DNA of 64,000 nucleotides from Quillaja saponaria (lineage: Eukaryota > Streptophyta > Magnoliopsida > Fabales > Quillajaceae): positions 10,044,001 through 10,108,000 of the forward strand of contig CM055607.1 in assembly GCA_029379385.1 (NCBI GenBank). The letters are read 5' to 3'. Below, piece by piece: positions 48,316 through 59,013 of the stretch. The notes beneath the pieces were generated by a model. It was not told the origin of the DNA. It worked only from the letters and a program-made list of their open reading frames with translations, and did not search any database. The translations under genes were made by a program, and so were the position numbers. Each line of letters begins with the position of its first letter. Position 1 is the stretch's first letter.

Positions 48316-51300
48316 TTAACGATAATATTTCTTCAAATGTCTTGCATTGAAGCTGTTCGGGAGGACCTTTCGTGCTTCCGTTCTGATTTTGTAAGCCCCG
48401 GGACCCATAATGTTTGAAATTTGGTACGGGCCTTCCCATGATTCCTTGAGTTTTCCTTCCGAGCTTCCACTCTTGAATTGATTCAGTGTTAAAACAAGAT
48501 CACCCACTTGCAAAGGCCTCAGTTTCACCTTGTCGTTAAAGTTCCGGGCTGTGGTCTGTTGATGGACGATCTAGGTGAAGGCGAGCTTTCTCCCTAACCT
48601 CCTCTAGTAAATCAAGGTTCGATCTTATTTCGGTCTCATTGCTATCCTCAGATTAGGTCTCCAACCTAGGGGACGAGATCCTTATTTCCACTGGTATGAC
48701 CGCCTCCACTCCGTATGTAAGGTTGAAAGGCGTTTCCCTAGTGGCGATCTTCCATGTAGTGCGGTACGACCATAAAACCTGCTGCAAGTGTTCTTCCCAG
48801 TCTAATTTATTCCGATCTACCTTTTTCTTTAGTCCTTCGAGGAGTACCTTGTTAACAGCTTCTACCTGGCCGTTTGCCTGAGGGTAGGCTACCGACGAAA
48901 AACGTAGGTCTATTCCCAGTTCCAAGCACCATGATTTAGTAGGTCGGCAATCAAACTGTCTTCCGTGGTCGGTGACTATGGCTTTTGGAATTCCAAAAAG
49001 AGAGATTATGTGTTTCCACAGGAACTTCTCCACGGCTTTGGCATTGATTGAGGTCGTCGGCTCCGCTTCAGCCCATTTGGTAAAGTAATCACAAGTTACC
49101 AAAATGAACTTCTTTACCTTTCCCGTTCTTCCCCCAGGAAAAAGGTCCTAGAATATCCAAACCCCATACAGCGAAGGGCCAAGGGCTGGTAATGGATGTT
49201 AGTCTGTTCGAAGGTATCCTCGGCACTCTAGCTGACCTCTTGGCAATTGTCACACTTCTTCACCCACAACTTGGCGTCTTCCTGAAGGGTCGGCCAAAAA
49301 TATCCCGTTCTCAAAACTTTCTGCACCAACGCTCTATAACCTAAATGTGCTCCACAAACACCCCTGTGCACTTCGTCTAATACATATCTTGACTCTTCCT
49401 CAGACAGGCATTTCAGATACGGGTGGGTATATGACTTTCTGTATAAACGGTCCTGTATCATGCAATACCTAGCAGCTCTTCTTTTGACAACTTTCGCTTT
49501 CGCTGTTTCTGAAGGAAGCCCACCTGATTGTATATAATTTACTAGCGGAGTCATCCATGATGGAACCAACATTTCGACAGCCAAAGTTTCAGACTCTTCG
49601 TAACTCGGCCTTTTCAACGTATGGATTCGAGCCTTCATCTTATCACATCCGTGGAGTTTTATGAGTTCATCAGCTCACCCATTCATATTCCTCGGAAACG
49701 GCTAATGAGTTGTTTCACCTTTTCCAAGTACTGGATCATGGCAATCTCCTGTGCTACATACTCGCCCGCAATATGCTTCACCACTAACTGAGAATCACAA
49801 AAAACTCTCAATTCATCCGCTCCTGCTACTCTGGCCCATCGTAGACCCAAAATCAGGGCTTCGTACTCGGCTGCGTTGTTGGAGGCAGGGAAATCAAACT
49901 TTATGGCGCACTCTGTTATCTGTCCGTCAGGGAACCTCAGAGTTGCTCCCGCTTCGCCGCTGAGTTTATCGGACGACCCATCCACGTACAATAACCAGCC
50001 TTCATACTCGGCGCTTTCATCCACGATTCCACAATGAAGTCCGCAAATGCCTGAAGCTTTAATGGCCGTTCTAGGGCTGTACCGTATATCAAATTCGCCC
50101 AGTTCGACTAACCATTGAACCATTCTTCCTGAGGTATTGGGCTTGTGCAAAGTCTTCTTCAATGGCTGGTCGGTCCTGACCTCCACCGTGTGGGCCTGAA
50201 GGTATGGCCTTAGTTTCCGAGTTGAGGTCACCATGGCTAGAGCTATTTTCTCGATGTGCGGATACCTGATCTCCGCCCCTTGGAGGACTCGGCTAGTGTA
50301 ATATACTGGCTGCTATTGGAGACCGTTCTCCCTAAGCAACACCGAACTAACGGCCACTGCAGATGTCCCTAGATAAAGGATTAGTGCCTCACCTTCCACC
50401 GATTTTCCAAGTATGGGAAATGCGGCCAAATATTCCTTCAACTGTTGAAAGGCCACCTCGCACTCATCAGTCCACGAGAACGCTTTCTTCAGAGTTTGAA
50501 AAAAAGGGAAGCATCTGTCCGCCGATTTGGACATAAACCTGTGCCAGGGCTGTGATTCGACCCGTCAATCTCTACACCTCCTTGGTCGACCTCGGGCTTT
50601 GCATGTCGAGAACAGCCTTAATCTTCTAGGGATTGGCCTCAATTCCTCTTGCAGTTATCATGAAACCTAGGAATTTTCCCGCCGAGACCCCGAATGTACA
50701 TTTGGTTGGGTTGAGCTTCAGCCCGTGATGATTTATTGTAGAGAAAGTCTCTTGCAAATCTTTGACATGCTGTTCTGAGGTTGGACTTTTGATCAGCATG
50801 TCGTCCACGTTTACTTCCACATTACGACCCATTTGTGCCTTAAATATTTTGTTTACCAAACGTTGGTAGGTTGCACCGGCATTCTTCAAATCCGAACTGC
50901 ATAACCTTGAAGCAGTAGGTTCCCATTTCCGTAATGAAGGAGGTTTTCTCCTCGTCCTCTTCGGCCAACTGTATCTGATTATAACCAGCATAGGCGTCCA
51001 TAAAGCTCAGCAGCTCATTTCCCGATGACCTGTCGACCAACCTATCAATTCGGGGCAAGGGAAAACTGTCCTTTGTGCATGCTTCAGTCAGGTTGGTGAA
51101 ATCCACACACATTCTCCACTTTTCGCTCTGCTTTCGTACCATGACCACATTCGTTAACCAGTCGGGGTAATATACTTCCCTGATGAAACCTGCCTCCAAC
51201 AGCTTGGACACTTCTTCTTGGATAGCTTCTTGCCTATCGAGAGCGAAATTTCTCTTCTTCTGCCTTATTGGCCTGGAGTCCGCCTTGACACTTAATCTGT

Positions 51301-53515
51301 GATGCATGATAGAAAGGTCAATCCCCGACATGTCTTTAGCCGACCAAGCAAAGACCGAAGCATTTTTTCTTAAGACCACTATCAAAGCTTCTCTCACCCC
51401 CTGCTCCAATTATATACCGATAAGAACGGTCTCTTCTAGGTTACCCTCAAATAGGTTCACCGGCTCAAACTTGTCCACTGAATCTGGTCTTCTACGTATG
51501 TCCATCCGTTTGGCTGGCCTGTCATCCCTGATGTCGTCCATGTGCAAGACCTCAGCGGACTTGGTGCGCAAACTTGCAAAATAGCACTGTCGTGCTACCC
51601 TCTGATTTTCGCGCAGGGTACCTACTCTTTGGGCGGTCAGGAATTTTAAACAAACGTGTCAGGACGAGGGTATAGCCCTTGCGGCGTTTAAAAATTGTCG
51701 ACCTAGTATGACATTGTAGGTCGAGGGTAATTTTACCACACAGAATTGCAGCATCACCGTTTTCTCAAGGTTCCCATCCTTCAATGTGACGGGTAGCTCG
51801 ACCAATCCTTCCACCTCCACTGCTTAGTCGTTGAATCCCACTAACGATCCTTCAAAAGGCTTCAATGTTTTCCTTGAGATCTCCATTTGATCAAAGCACT
51901 TAGAGTACATAATGTCGGTCGAGCTTCCGTTGTTAATCAGGACTCTTTGTACCTGATAATTGGCGATCTTAGTGGACACAATCAGGGCGTCTTCGTAAGG
52001 ACTCTCGATCCCCCGCAGATCCTCATCGGAAAAGGTTATGACTCCTGAGGGACGCTCTTCTCTAGATTTCTTAGGCCGCGACTCCACCAACAGCGGTCTC
52101 CTTGCGTACCTTTTTCTGTCAGACGACATCTTGCCCGCCGGCGAAAACCCACCGTTAATCGTGTGTATGACGCCCACTACATTCCCCCCTTTATCTTCGG
52201 GAGACCTTGGAGGTCTTCTGCTATTGTCTACATTTTTTCTGTTATATCGGGGTTGCTCAAAACGGCAAGAAGAGTGTTCGCCACGAGACCTGTCATCTTA
52301 ACGCGCCCTTCTGGCCCTTTCTTGTTGAACGAACTCGGTCAAACAACCTCTCCTGATCAAATTTTCTATTTCATCTTTCAACGTGAAACAATCCTCGGTA
52401 TCATGTCCCGGGCTTCTGTGAAACAAGCAAAACTTGAAGCTGTCCATATTTTTGTTTTTTTGTTTAAGGATTGGAGGAAATCTTAGAACACCTCTTGACT
52501 GGGTAGCTAGAAGAACCGTTGTTCGGGTGTTATTCAACTGCCTATAATTTTCAAATTTTCGGCGAGGAGGTGATTGCTCTCTCATATCCCTTCTTTTTCC
52601 TTCCTCCGGCGACCTGGCAGAGCATTACGAAATTCGGGCGAGTGCTGCCTTTTGGGAGGCTGGTATGAAGGTGCTACCAGATCCCGATCTGCTTCCTCCT
52701 GATTAATGTACTTCTCTGCTTGGTTCATGAGCTCTTCCAAAGTCTTCAGCGTTCTTTTGTTCAGGCTGTTCCTAAACTCAGATTTCTGCAAGCCGGATCT
52801 CAAAGCGACTATCACTACTTAAGGGTTTACATCCTCCACTTCCAAAGCAAGCATGATTGAAATTTCCCACGAACTCCTTAAGGGGCTCCTCGTCACCCTG
52901 TTTAAGAGATAAAAGGTAAGTGGCGTCCTTCTTGTGCCTTTTATTTGTCATGAAATGACGTTTGAATTGGGAAACCAACTATCCGAATGAGTGAATGGAA
53001 TCTTGTTTGAGTTGGGCAAACCACCATCTCGCACTTCCTCTTAAGGTAGAGCCGAAAGCCCTGCATATCACCTGATCGGGAACGCCGTGCAGCAGCATAA
53101 GAGATTCAAACCCGATCACGAAATCATCAGGATCTGAAGTTCCATGATACTGTTCTAAGGCCGGAGATTTTAACCCCTCGAGAGATTGGGCAGTCGATTA
53201 CGCTTTTTGTAAAAGGATGGCGAGCTTCTGTGTGTTCAGCGGGGTATTCGACCCTTGGTTCCGCCCTAACCTCTGCCATTCGGCCCTCCCTGAGCTTTCA
53301 TCAAGATCTTCGAATTGAATTCTTCGTTGGGTCTTCGGGGGCGACATAACAGCTCCTTTGGCGGAGATTTCTCCCAAGGCTGTCATAATCTCCGCGTATT
53401 GCTTCTGAGTGACTGGAGTGTCGGGGTCTAGGATGGGAATAGGAAGTGACCCCCTTTCCACACCCTTCCCCTTCCGCGACCTACGTTGCTCCTCAGTCTC
53501 TTCTATATTTTCCAT
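48316..53515 (-). pseudogene. Gypsy gag-pol, broken
   Basis: Read on the minus strand. 53515-53198 is the gag start; 52978-52580 is the Retrotrans_gag part (KKDATYLLSLKQGDEEPLKE). About 52480-52298 is a Cys/His segment (CLFHRSPGHDTEDCFTLKDE). 52177-51824 is protease, where LINNGSS replaces the usual D-x-GSS. 51409-50626 is reverse transcriptase (RQKKRNFALDR, WRMCVDFTNL, FMDAYAGYNQI, VDDMLIKS, KFLGFMITARGIEANP). 50534-49683 is RNase H, including a second domain (LLYVDGSSDKLSGEAGA, AAEYEALILGLRWA). 49638-48653 is integrase (zinc-binding C..C, then CDYFTKWAEAEP and YPQANGQVEAVNKVL). 48528-48316 is the C-terminal segment (LVLTLNQFKSGS, WEGPYQISN). Frameshifts and stops separate these pieces. Confidence 0.88.
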
Positions 53516-53548
53516 GTCAAGTTGAGTCGATAAGCTAAATTAAATAAC

Positions 53549-53568
53549 TTTCTCACAGACGGCGCCAA
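53549..53568 (-). other. Gypsy primer-binding site
   Basis: The minus strand reads TGGCGCCGTCTGTGAGAA a couple of bases inside the right LTR. TGGCGCC-type primer sites are typical of plant Ty3-gypsy elements. Confidence 0.8.
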
Positions 53569-53570
53569 TG

Positions 53571-53970
53571 TTAATGTTGGATTTGTCCGAGCTGATGACC
53601 TGGCGAGGCGGTCTCCTCAATGGGTTCCACTTGCCTAAGCTAGAGACTTAGTACTTGTCCGAGCTGGTGACCGGGCGACCTGGCGTTCTCGAGCCCTGCA
53701 AAATAGAGGACGGAAGCTGATTCCTGGGGTGAACTCCCAAGATCCTCCGATGGATAAGTCAGAAAGAGGAAGAGCTCGATAAATAGTAATAATAGGGCTG
53801 GTAGCTAAACTTTTACCTTTTGTATCTCTTCCCCTCTTCAGGAAAACAATAAGTATATATAGAGCAGACAAGCTCGTGCACGGGCCACCAAAACTGTTCA
53901 AGTATGTAAGTGAATAGGTAACCGCCACGTGGCACGCTCCCATTGGTTTTCATTATACTATATTAACACT
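53571..53970 (-). repeat. 5' LTR of the gypsy element
   Basis: Right LTR, 400 bp, next to the primer site. It shares the TATATATAGAGCAGAC box with the left LTR, a likely promoter TATA region when read in the context of the element. Confidence 0.9.
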
Positions 53971-53975
53971 GGGTT

Positions 53976-54542
53976 TACATAAACAACTCTGCGAGATTGC
54001 TTTGGCAGGTCATGCCATGCCATTTAGCCGTATGAGCCAGCTAGCTATCAGTTAGGTAAACATTAATTTAATTTTTAATGATATATATATATGATGTATG
54101 ACTTACGCCATCTGATAAGAATTTGTAGCTGAGCTCCCCCTTTAAACTTTGTTTATTATGGATATCAACGCGTGCAATTCTTTTAGCATTCCAGTAGGGA
54201 CCAAATGCTTAGCATAGAAATTTCTCCTCATTGATGCCTTTTGTATTCCCATCTCAGTTTCCTCATTGCTAGGATGCAAGGTTGAGTGTAATGCTTTATG
54301 TTCTAAGTTTAATTTGAAAGTCTCTCTACTCTTCATATATATAGGTGGACTCATCCATAGATGGAGTTAGGTTGACGCGTTACCCAAGTTTAAGAAGTAT
54401 AGCTATGTGCTTCACTTGTATAAAGGTCTCTACTCTCTGATCTCTACCATATAGTTGTGGAAACTGAATACAATTTTCTGATCCTTTCAGGCATGTAGAG
54501 TATATAGTTAAACTCAAAGTCTTCATATTTATATTGCCCATC
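53976..54542. other. Spacer before the TNL pseudogene
   Basis: The first bases continue the gypsy target site. The rest is AT-rich with an (AT)n tract near 54080 and probably includes the old TNL promoter. No ORF is supported. Confidence 0.45.
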
Positions 54543-56770
54543 ATGACACATGAAGAGGATTTCTCCTCCTCCCCCACAAGTAGCCAAACTTGGACTTTCG
54601 ATGTCTTCCTAAGTTTTAGAGGTGAAGATACCCGGCTATGGTTGTAACAGAAAACTCTATAATGCTTTGTAACAACGGGGAATCTACACATTCATGGACG
54701 ATGAGAAGCTTAACAGTGGAGAAGAGATTTCACCAACTCTTCTCAAAGTAATTGAGGAATCAAGAGTTTTTATCGTTGTCTTCTCTGAAAACTATGCTGT
54801 TTCTGGTTGGTGTCACTATCATTGAGTGTATGAAATCAAAGGGACAGTGGGTTCATCCTGTCTTTTACAAAGTGGATCCGTCGGATATACGACATCAAAT
54901 AAACACTGTTGGAGACCCATTGGCTGAGCATAAAAAGAAGCCCAATATTGAGCTGGAGAGGGTGAAGAAATGGAGATCGGCTATGAATGAACTCACCAAC
55001 TTGTCTGGTACATCCGTACATATACTAATTAACAAATGTCTTTGTGATTCTACTGATTATACGATGTTTTTTATTAGCTTTAGTTATAATTTTGGAAGTG
55101 CTAGCTATTTAAACCCTGTAAAGGAGAAAAATATATTAACATTCACAAAAAAGTATCCTACGTAGTTATCAGTTACTTGATTTACATACCATTTTTTTAC
55201 ACTATCAAAAGAAAAATTAAACCATGCCTTGAAATGGAATTTACTTCAGCTTTTGTACATATGATGGCAGATACAAATTCGAGGTTATTGAAAGGATCAT
55301 TGAAGATGTCTCTAGTAGATTAGATTGTGATCTTTTACATATTGCAGATCACCCAGTTGGATTAGAATCTCAAATATTAGATGTGGTTTCACGTCTGGAG
55401 GCAGAGTCGAATTATGATGTTCAAATGTTAGGAGTTTTTGGACTTCGCAGAATTGGAAAAACAACACTGCACGTGGTGTTTATAACCATATTGCTGATTA
55501 ATATGAATGCAAGAGCTTTCTTTCAAATGTTTGAGAAACTTCATCAATAGAAGTATTGGTACATCATCAAAAGAAACTTCTTGTTGATACCCTTGGCAAT
55601 AAGGACATCAGTCTAAGAGATGTTAAGGAAGGAATGGATAGAATACAACACGGCCTTCTCCATAAGAAAGTTCTAATAGTTCTTGAGGATGTGGACCAAA
55701 TTGAGCAATTACAGATGTTGGTTGGAGGAAGTGATTGGTTTAGCTCTGGCAGCACAATCGTTGTTACAACAAGGGATAAGCATTTGCTAATTCCTCATGA
55801 AATTGATATAATATATGAGATGAAGGCAATAAATGATGATGATGCCCCTAAATTGTTTTATTGGAGTGCCTTTGAAAATGACGAACTTGCCTTATAGCTC
55901 TCATATATCTAAAGTGCAATTTGAGATATAGACATTATTTGTTAGTATCATGTGTCCTTCATTTTATAAATTTTCATATATGACTACAATGCTTCAACAC
56001 CAGGTAATGTTTTTTTTTTTTGCAGCCTCTTCTCAAGCAGCTTCTTCTACTGCTTCAGGACGTGTTTTTGTCTCACTGAAGTGCGAGCACTTGATTTTTA
56101 TGGATCTCAGTCACTGTACATCCCTTAGAAATGTACCCAACTTACCTGGAATCCCAAATTTAGAGGAACTGTATCTTGAGCACTGTACGAATTTAGAGAA
56201 CATACATTGTTCAGTTGGGCTTCTAACAAAGCTTGTTAAGTTGAGTTCAAAAGGATGAGACAGCCTCAAAAATTTTCTATCTAAAATTTATTTGCCTTCT
56301 CTCGGAAGTAATCTTAGGAAATGCTCAACACTAGTGAAGTTCCCAGAAGTTGTGAAAAAGATGGAAAAGATGAGAATCATTCATGTGGGAGTGTGTACTG
56401 CAAAAAAGAGATTGGCAGCTTCTTTTGGCAAACTTTTTGGGCTTGAAAATTTGTTTGAGGAAGTGCACGAGTCTTACTGATCTACCAAGCAGTTTTCTTC
56501 TGTGAGAAAATCTTAAGGAGCTTGATATGGGAAATTGTCCAAATGTTTGAAACTGTTCAAACGTTATGATGGACAATCAATCAACCAATTCTTCTGAGTC
56601 TACTGAAACTTCTTTAGTTACTACATAGTCAGACTTGGTTTCACATAGTGATTCCCCCGAAATTTCTCAGATCTGGAAGAAGATTGGAATCATGTGGAGG
56701 TCTCATTTGTAATGTCAATTGGGACAGTGACGTAGTGCGGCGTTCGTGTATACAAGAACGAAACACTTGC
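54543..56770 (+). pseudogene. TIR-NB-LRR resistance gene, heavily degraded
   Basis: Start ATG at 54543, then the TIR opening (TWTFDVFLSFRGEDTR) running into a stop at about 54648. More TIR follows in other frames (WVHPVFYKVDPSDIRHQ, 54840-54900). The NB-ARC part begins near 55340 (HPVGLESQI), has an altered P-loop (GLRRIGKTT where GxGGIGKTT is usual) and continues to VLIVLEDVDQIEQLQ and GSTIVVTTRDKHLL (55670-55790). It breaks off at 55897, and the MHD region is missing. A short LRR stretch follows (HLIFMDLSHCTSLRNVPNLP, NLEELYLEHCTNLENI; 56085-56250) and stray LRR-like sequence to 56480. The end (about 56670-56760) is a scrap of the post-LRR C-JID domain. TNLs are intracellular immune receptors; this one cannot encode a protein. 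Confidence 0.87.
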
Positions 56771-57167
56771 GGGGCAAAAATTTTATTTATAAATAAAAAA
56801 GTTTTATTAAAATTATTAAATTAAAAAAAATTTATCCCTTAACATATTCTCTCCCTACTCTATCTTTCATCAAAATCCAAACCCACAATCCTTGAAACTG
56901 TTCCCTTTTCAACCACTCCTCTAACGATACTCAGACACCAATCTCTCATCCTCTTCAAGTGGGTCATCATTCCTATCTTTCTCATGGATCTTGCACTAAA
57001 AAGTGTTTCAGGCATGCTTCTTAGAGTTCTGTTTTTCTTCAACTGCGCTACTAGGTTCTGGGTTTTTAGTAGTCGCTTTCCTCGGCTCTGATGCATTCAC
57101 ACATAGCTTTCTTTGGGGAGTGGAGTTTATAGCTTTCATTGCTATAAATTTTGTAAAACTAGCCTAG
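56771..57167. other. Spacer, nothing recognised
   Basis: A minus-strand ORF at 56860-57096 (basic, Arg/Lys-rich) was examined but has no recognisable domain and no supporting context. Confidence 0.4.
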
Positions 57168-57785
57168 TTACGTACTCTATAATTTAAGGAGTCCAATTAC
57201 CAGGTTCTACGGCCCATTTAGTACTTACATTTAACAAAAAGGCCAGTTACATAATCTAATTTATAAATAGATAGGATAATTTTAATTTTAATTTTAAACA
57301 ACATGCACTTATTAGTCATTTATAATTGGATATTTCAAATAAAAAAAAACTTAAACAACTTAAATATTTATTATACTTACAAAGTTTAGTTATTTAAGTA
57401 ACATAAAGATTTTTTATTCAAAACTTCAAATGCACTATAAAAAAAATAATAATAACAACTCATTTAAAATAAAATAAAAGATTAATAAAATTTTGACAAG
57501 CTAATTATTTTTTCAAATAAATTTCATAATCAACTAAATTGAATGCATTTGGATCAATTGAATTAAAATTGCAAAACTAAAATCAGTTTCATTTCTAGTA
57601 AAATTAGAATTAGTTAGGATTACAATATACCATTTTGGATCACATAAAGAATTACAACTAAAATTTTGTGTCTAGTACCTGGTAGTGGTTATTGTCGTCT
57701 TTAGGTGCTTCCAACAGTGGTTTATCATCTTAAATTATAAAACTATTTTCAAAATTTTAATAAAATTGGAAGTGGTTAGGATTAC
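57168..57785. repeat. Duplicated flank block a, copy 2
   Basis: Colinear with 39850-40545 (same landmarks). It continues beyond the point where copy 1 stops. Confidence 0.75.
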
Positions 57786-58460
57786 AATATACGAGTTTGG
57801 ATTATATAAAGAATTACAATTGAAATTATGCTTCAGGTGCTTGGTGGGGGTTATTTTCGTCTATGTAGGCTACAGATAATAGTTGTTGTCTTCTCCAGTG
57901 ATGGTTGTTGTAGTCATTGTCAACTATTTTTGTTGTCACTAACGGCTTCTGGAAGTGATTTTCGTAGTCTTTAGCGAATTCAAAGGTCATTCCAACATAT
58001 CCTAATAGTAGTTTCGATCATTTTCGATTAAATCTGTACGATGGTAACAGTGGTCGCCATCATCTTTGGAGTATCCCAATGGTTGATATTGTATTCGACA
58101 GTGATGGTAGTTAGTAGTGGTGGTGGAGGAGGCCGACAAAGAATGGACAAAGTTGCTGAGGGATAGGAGTTGGCGGTGAGTGACAGATGTTGTCAGTGGT
58201 GGTGGTCAAATTTATGGCATGATATGCTGTCATAAATAAGTGGATTTTAATAATAATACATGCACAAGAATTATAAATTTGCTCTCTACCTATGAGAATT
58301 AAAAATGATGTTTTTGTAAGAATTTAGTTGGAAAAAACCAATTTCAATTCAAAATATGTTTCACCAAAAAAAATAAAAAAATTAAATGAGTGCCAAACAG
58401 AAAAATTGGAATTGAATAGTTAAATTCAATTCCAATTCACAGATTCCAAATGGATTCTTA
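57541..58460. mobile_element. Probable non-autonomous DNA transposon (MITE-like)
   Basis: The ends are imperfectly inverted: GCATTTGGATCAATTGAATT at the left, and AATTCCAATTCACAGATTCCAAATGGATTC at the right read as its complement in parts. Inside, a segment of about 160 bp is repeated (57600 and 57764), and the right part is GT-rich without coding potential. The same left end occurs at 40335 but is cut short there. No transposase; family unknown, hAT- or Mutator-like by its ends only. Confidence 0.45.
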
Positions 58461-59013
58461 GGATATTTGAAGTTCATAATATGTAGAAAATTCTTTTAAA
58501 AGAAAATTCTAAATTTTATTTCTTTCAAAACATAAGCAATTAATTTTAAAATTAAAAAATTAATTCTAACAAATATAAACATATAAAATATAATAAATTC
58601 TGAATGATATTAATAAATATTTACCAAACTAAACAAAAAATAGAGTGGAGTTCTATCTCTTAAGCGTAGGATGGTCACTTACTCATTTAATTCATTAACA
58701 TAAAGACAAGCCAGAGCCAGAGTCAACACGTCAAAGTCAAGTAAAGTTCAACAATCAACGTAGGAAACTGAAAGAAAAAGAACCTCTTCTAATTTAAAAT
58801 TATTAAATTAATATTTGAGCCCAAACATGATGTGAATATGTAAATGTTTAAAATCTCTCCCCATTATAAGGTTGAGGTTGTAAATAAAAATGGTAATTTA
58901 CAAGTTGTTAATGTAACACCAACATGCGGTGTAACTGTTTCAAGTAAAACTTTCTCATAGATATTACTTTCCTTGGTTGTTTTGATCAATTATATTTCTT
59001 AATTATGTGACAG
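58461..59013. other. AT-rich sequence upstream of the C-JID exon
   Basis: No upstream exon could be recognised. A GT-AG acceptor (CAG at 59011-59013) marks the C-JID exon, so an intron must end here and the true 5' exon is missing or not detectable. Confidence 0.4.

Larger units (their letters stand above)
44949..53970 (-). mobile_element. Ty3-gypsy LTR retrotransposon, Tat/Retand type, with antisense extra ORF
   Basis: The element is 9022 bp, coding on the minus strand. LTRs of about 400 bp lie at 44949-45347 and 53571-53970, and a 5-bp target duplication GGGTT at 44944-44948 and 53971-53975. On the minus strand a primer site reading TGGCGCCGTCTGTGAGAA directly follows the right LTR. Domain order is gag, protease, RT, RNase H, integrase, then a long region before the 3' LTR that holds an ORF in the opposite direction. 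Extra length, a second RNase-H-like segment and an antisense ORF are hallmarks of the Tat lineage (Retand-like). About two dozen substitutions separate the LTRs by eye, so the insertion is fairly recent but not new. Several stops and frameshifts are present. Confidence 0.92.

Noticed and set aside
56860..57096. Minus-strand basic ORF of 78 codons
   Set aside because: No recognisable motif and no partner exons; probably chance frame in degraded DNA.
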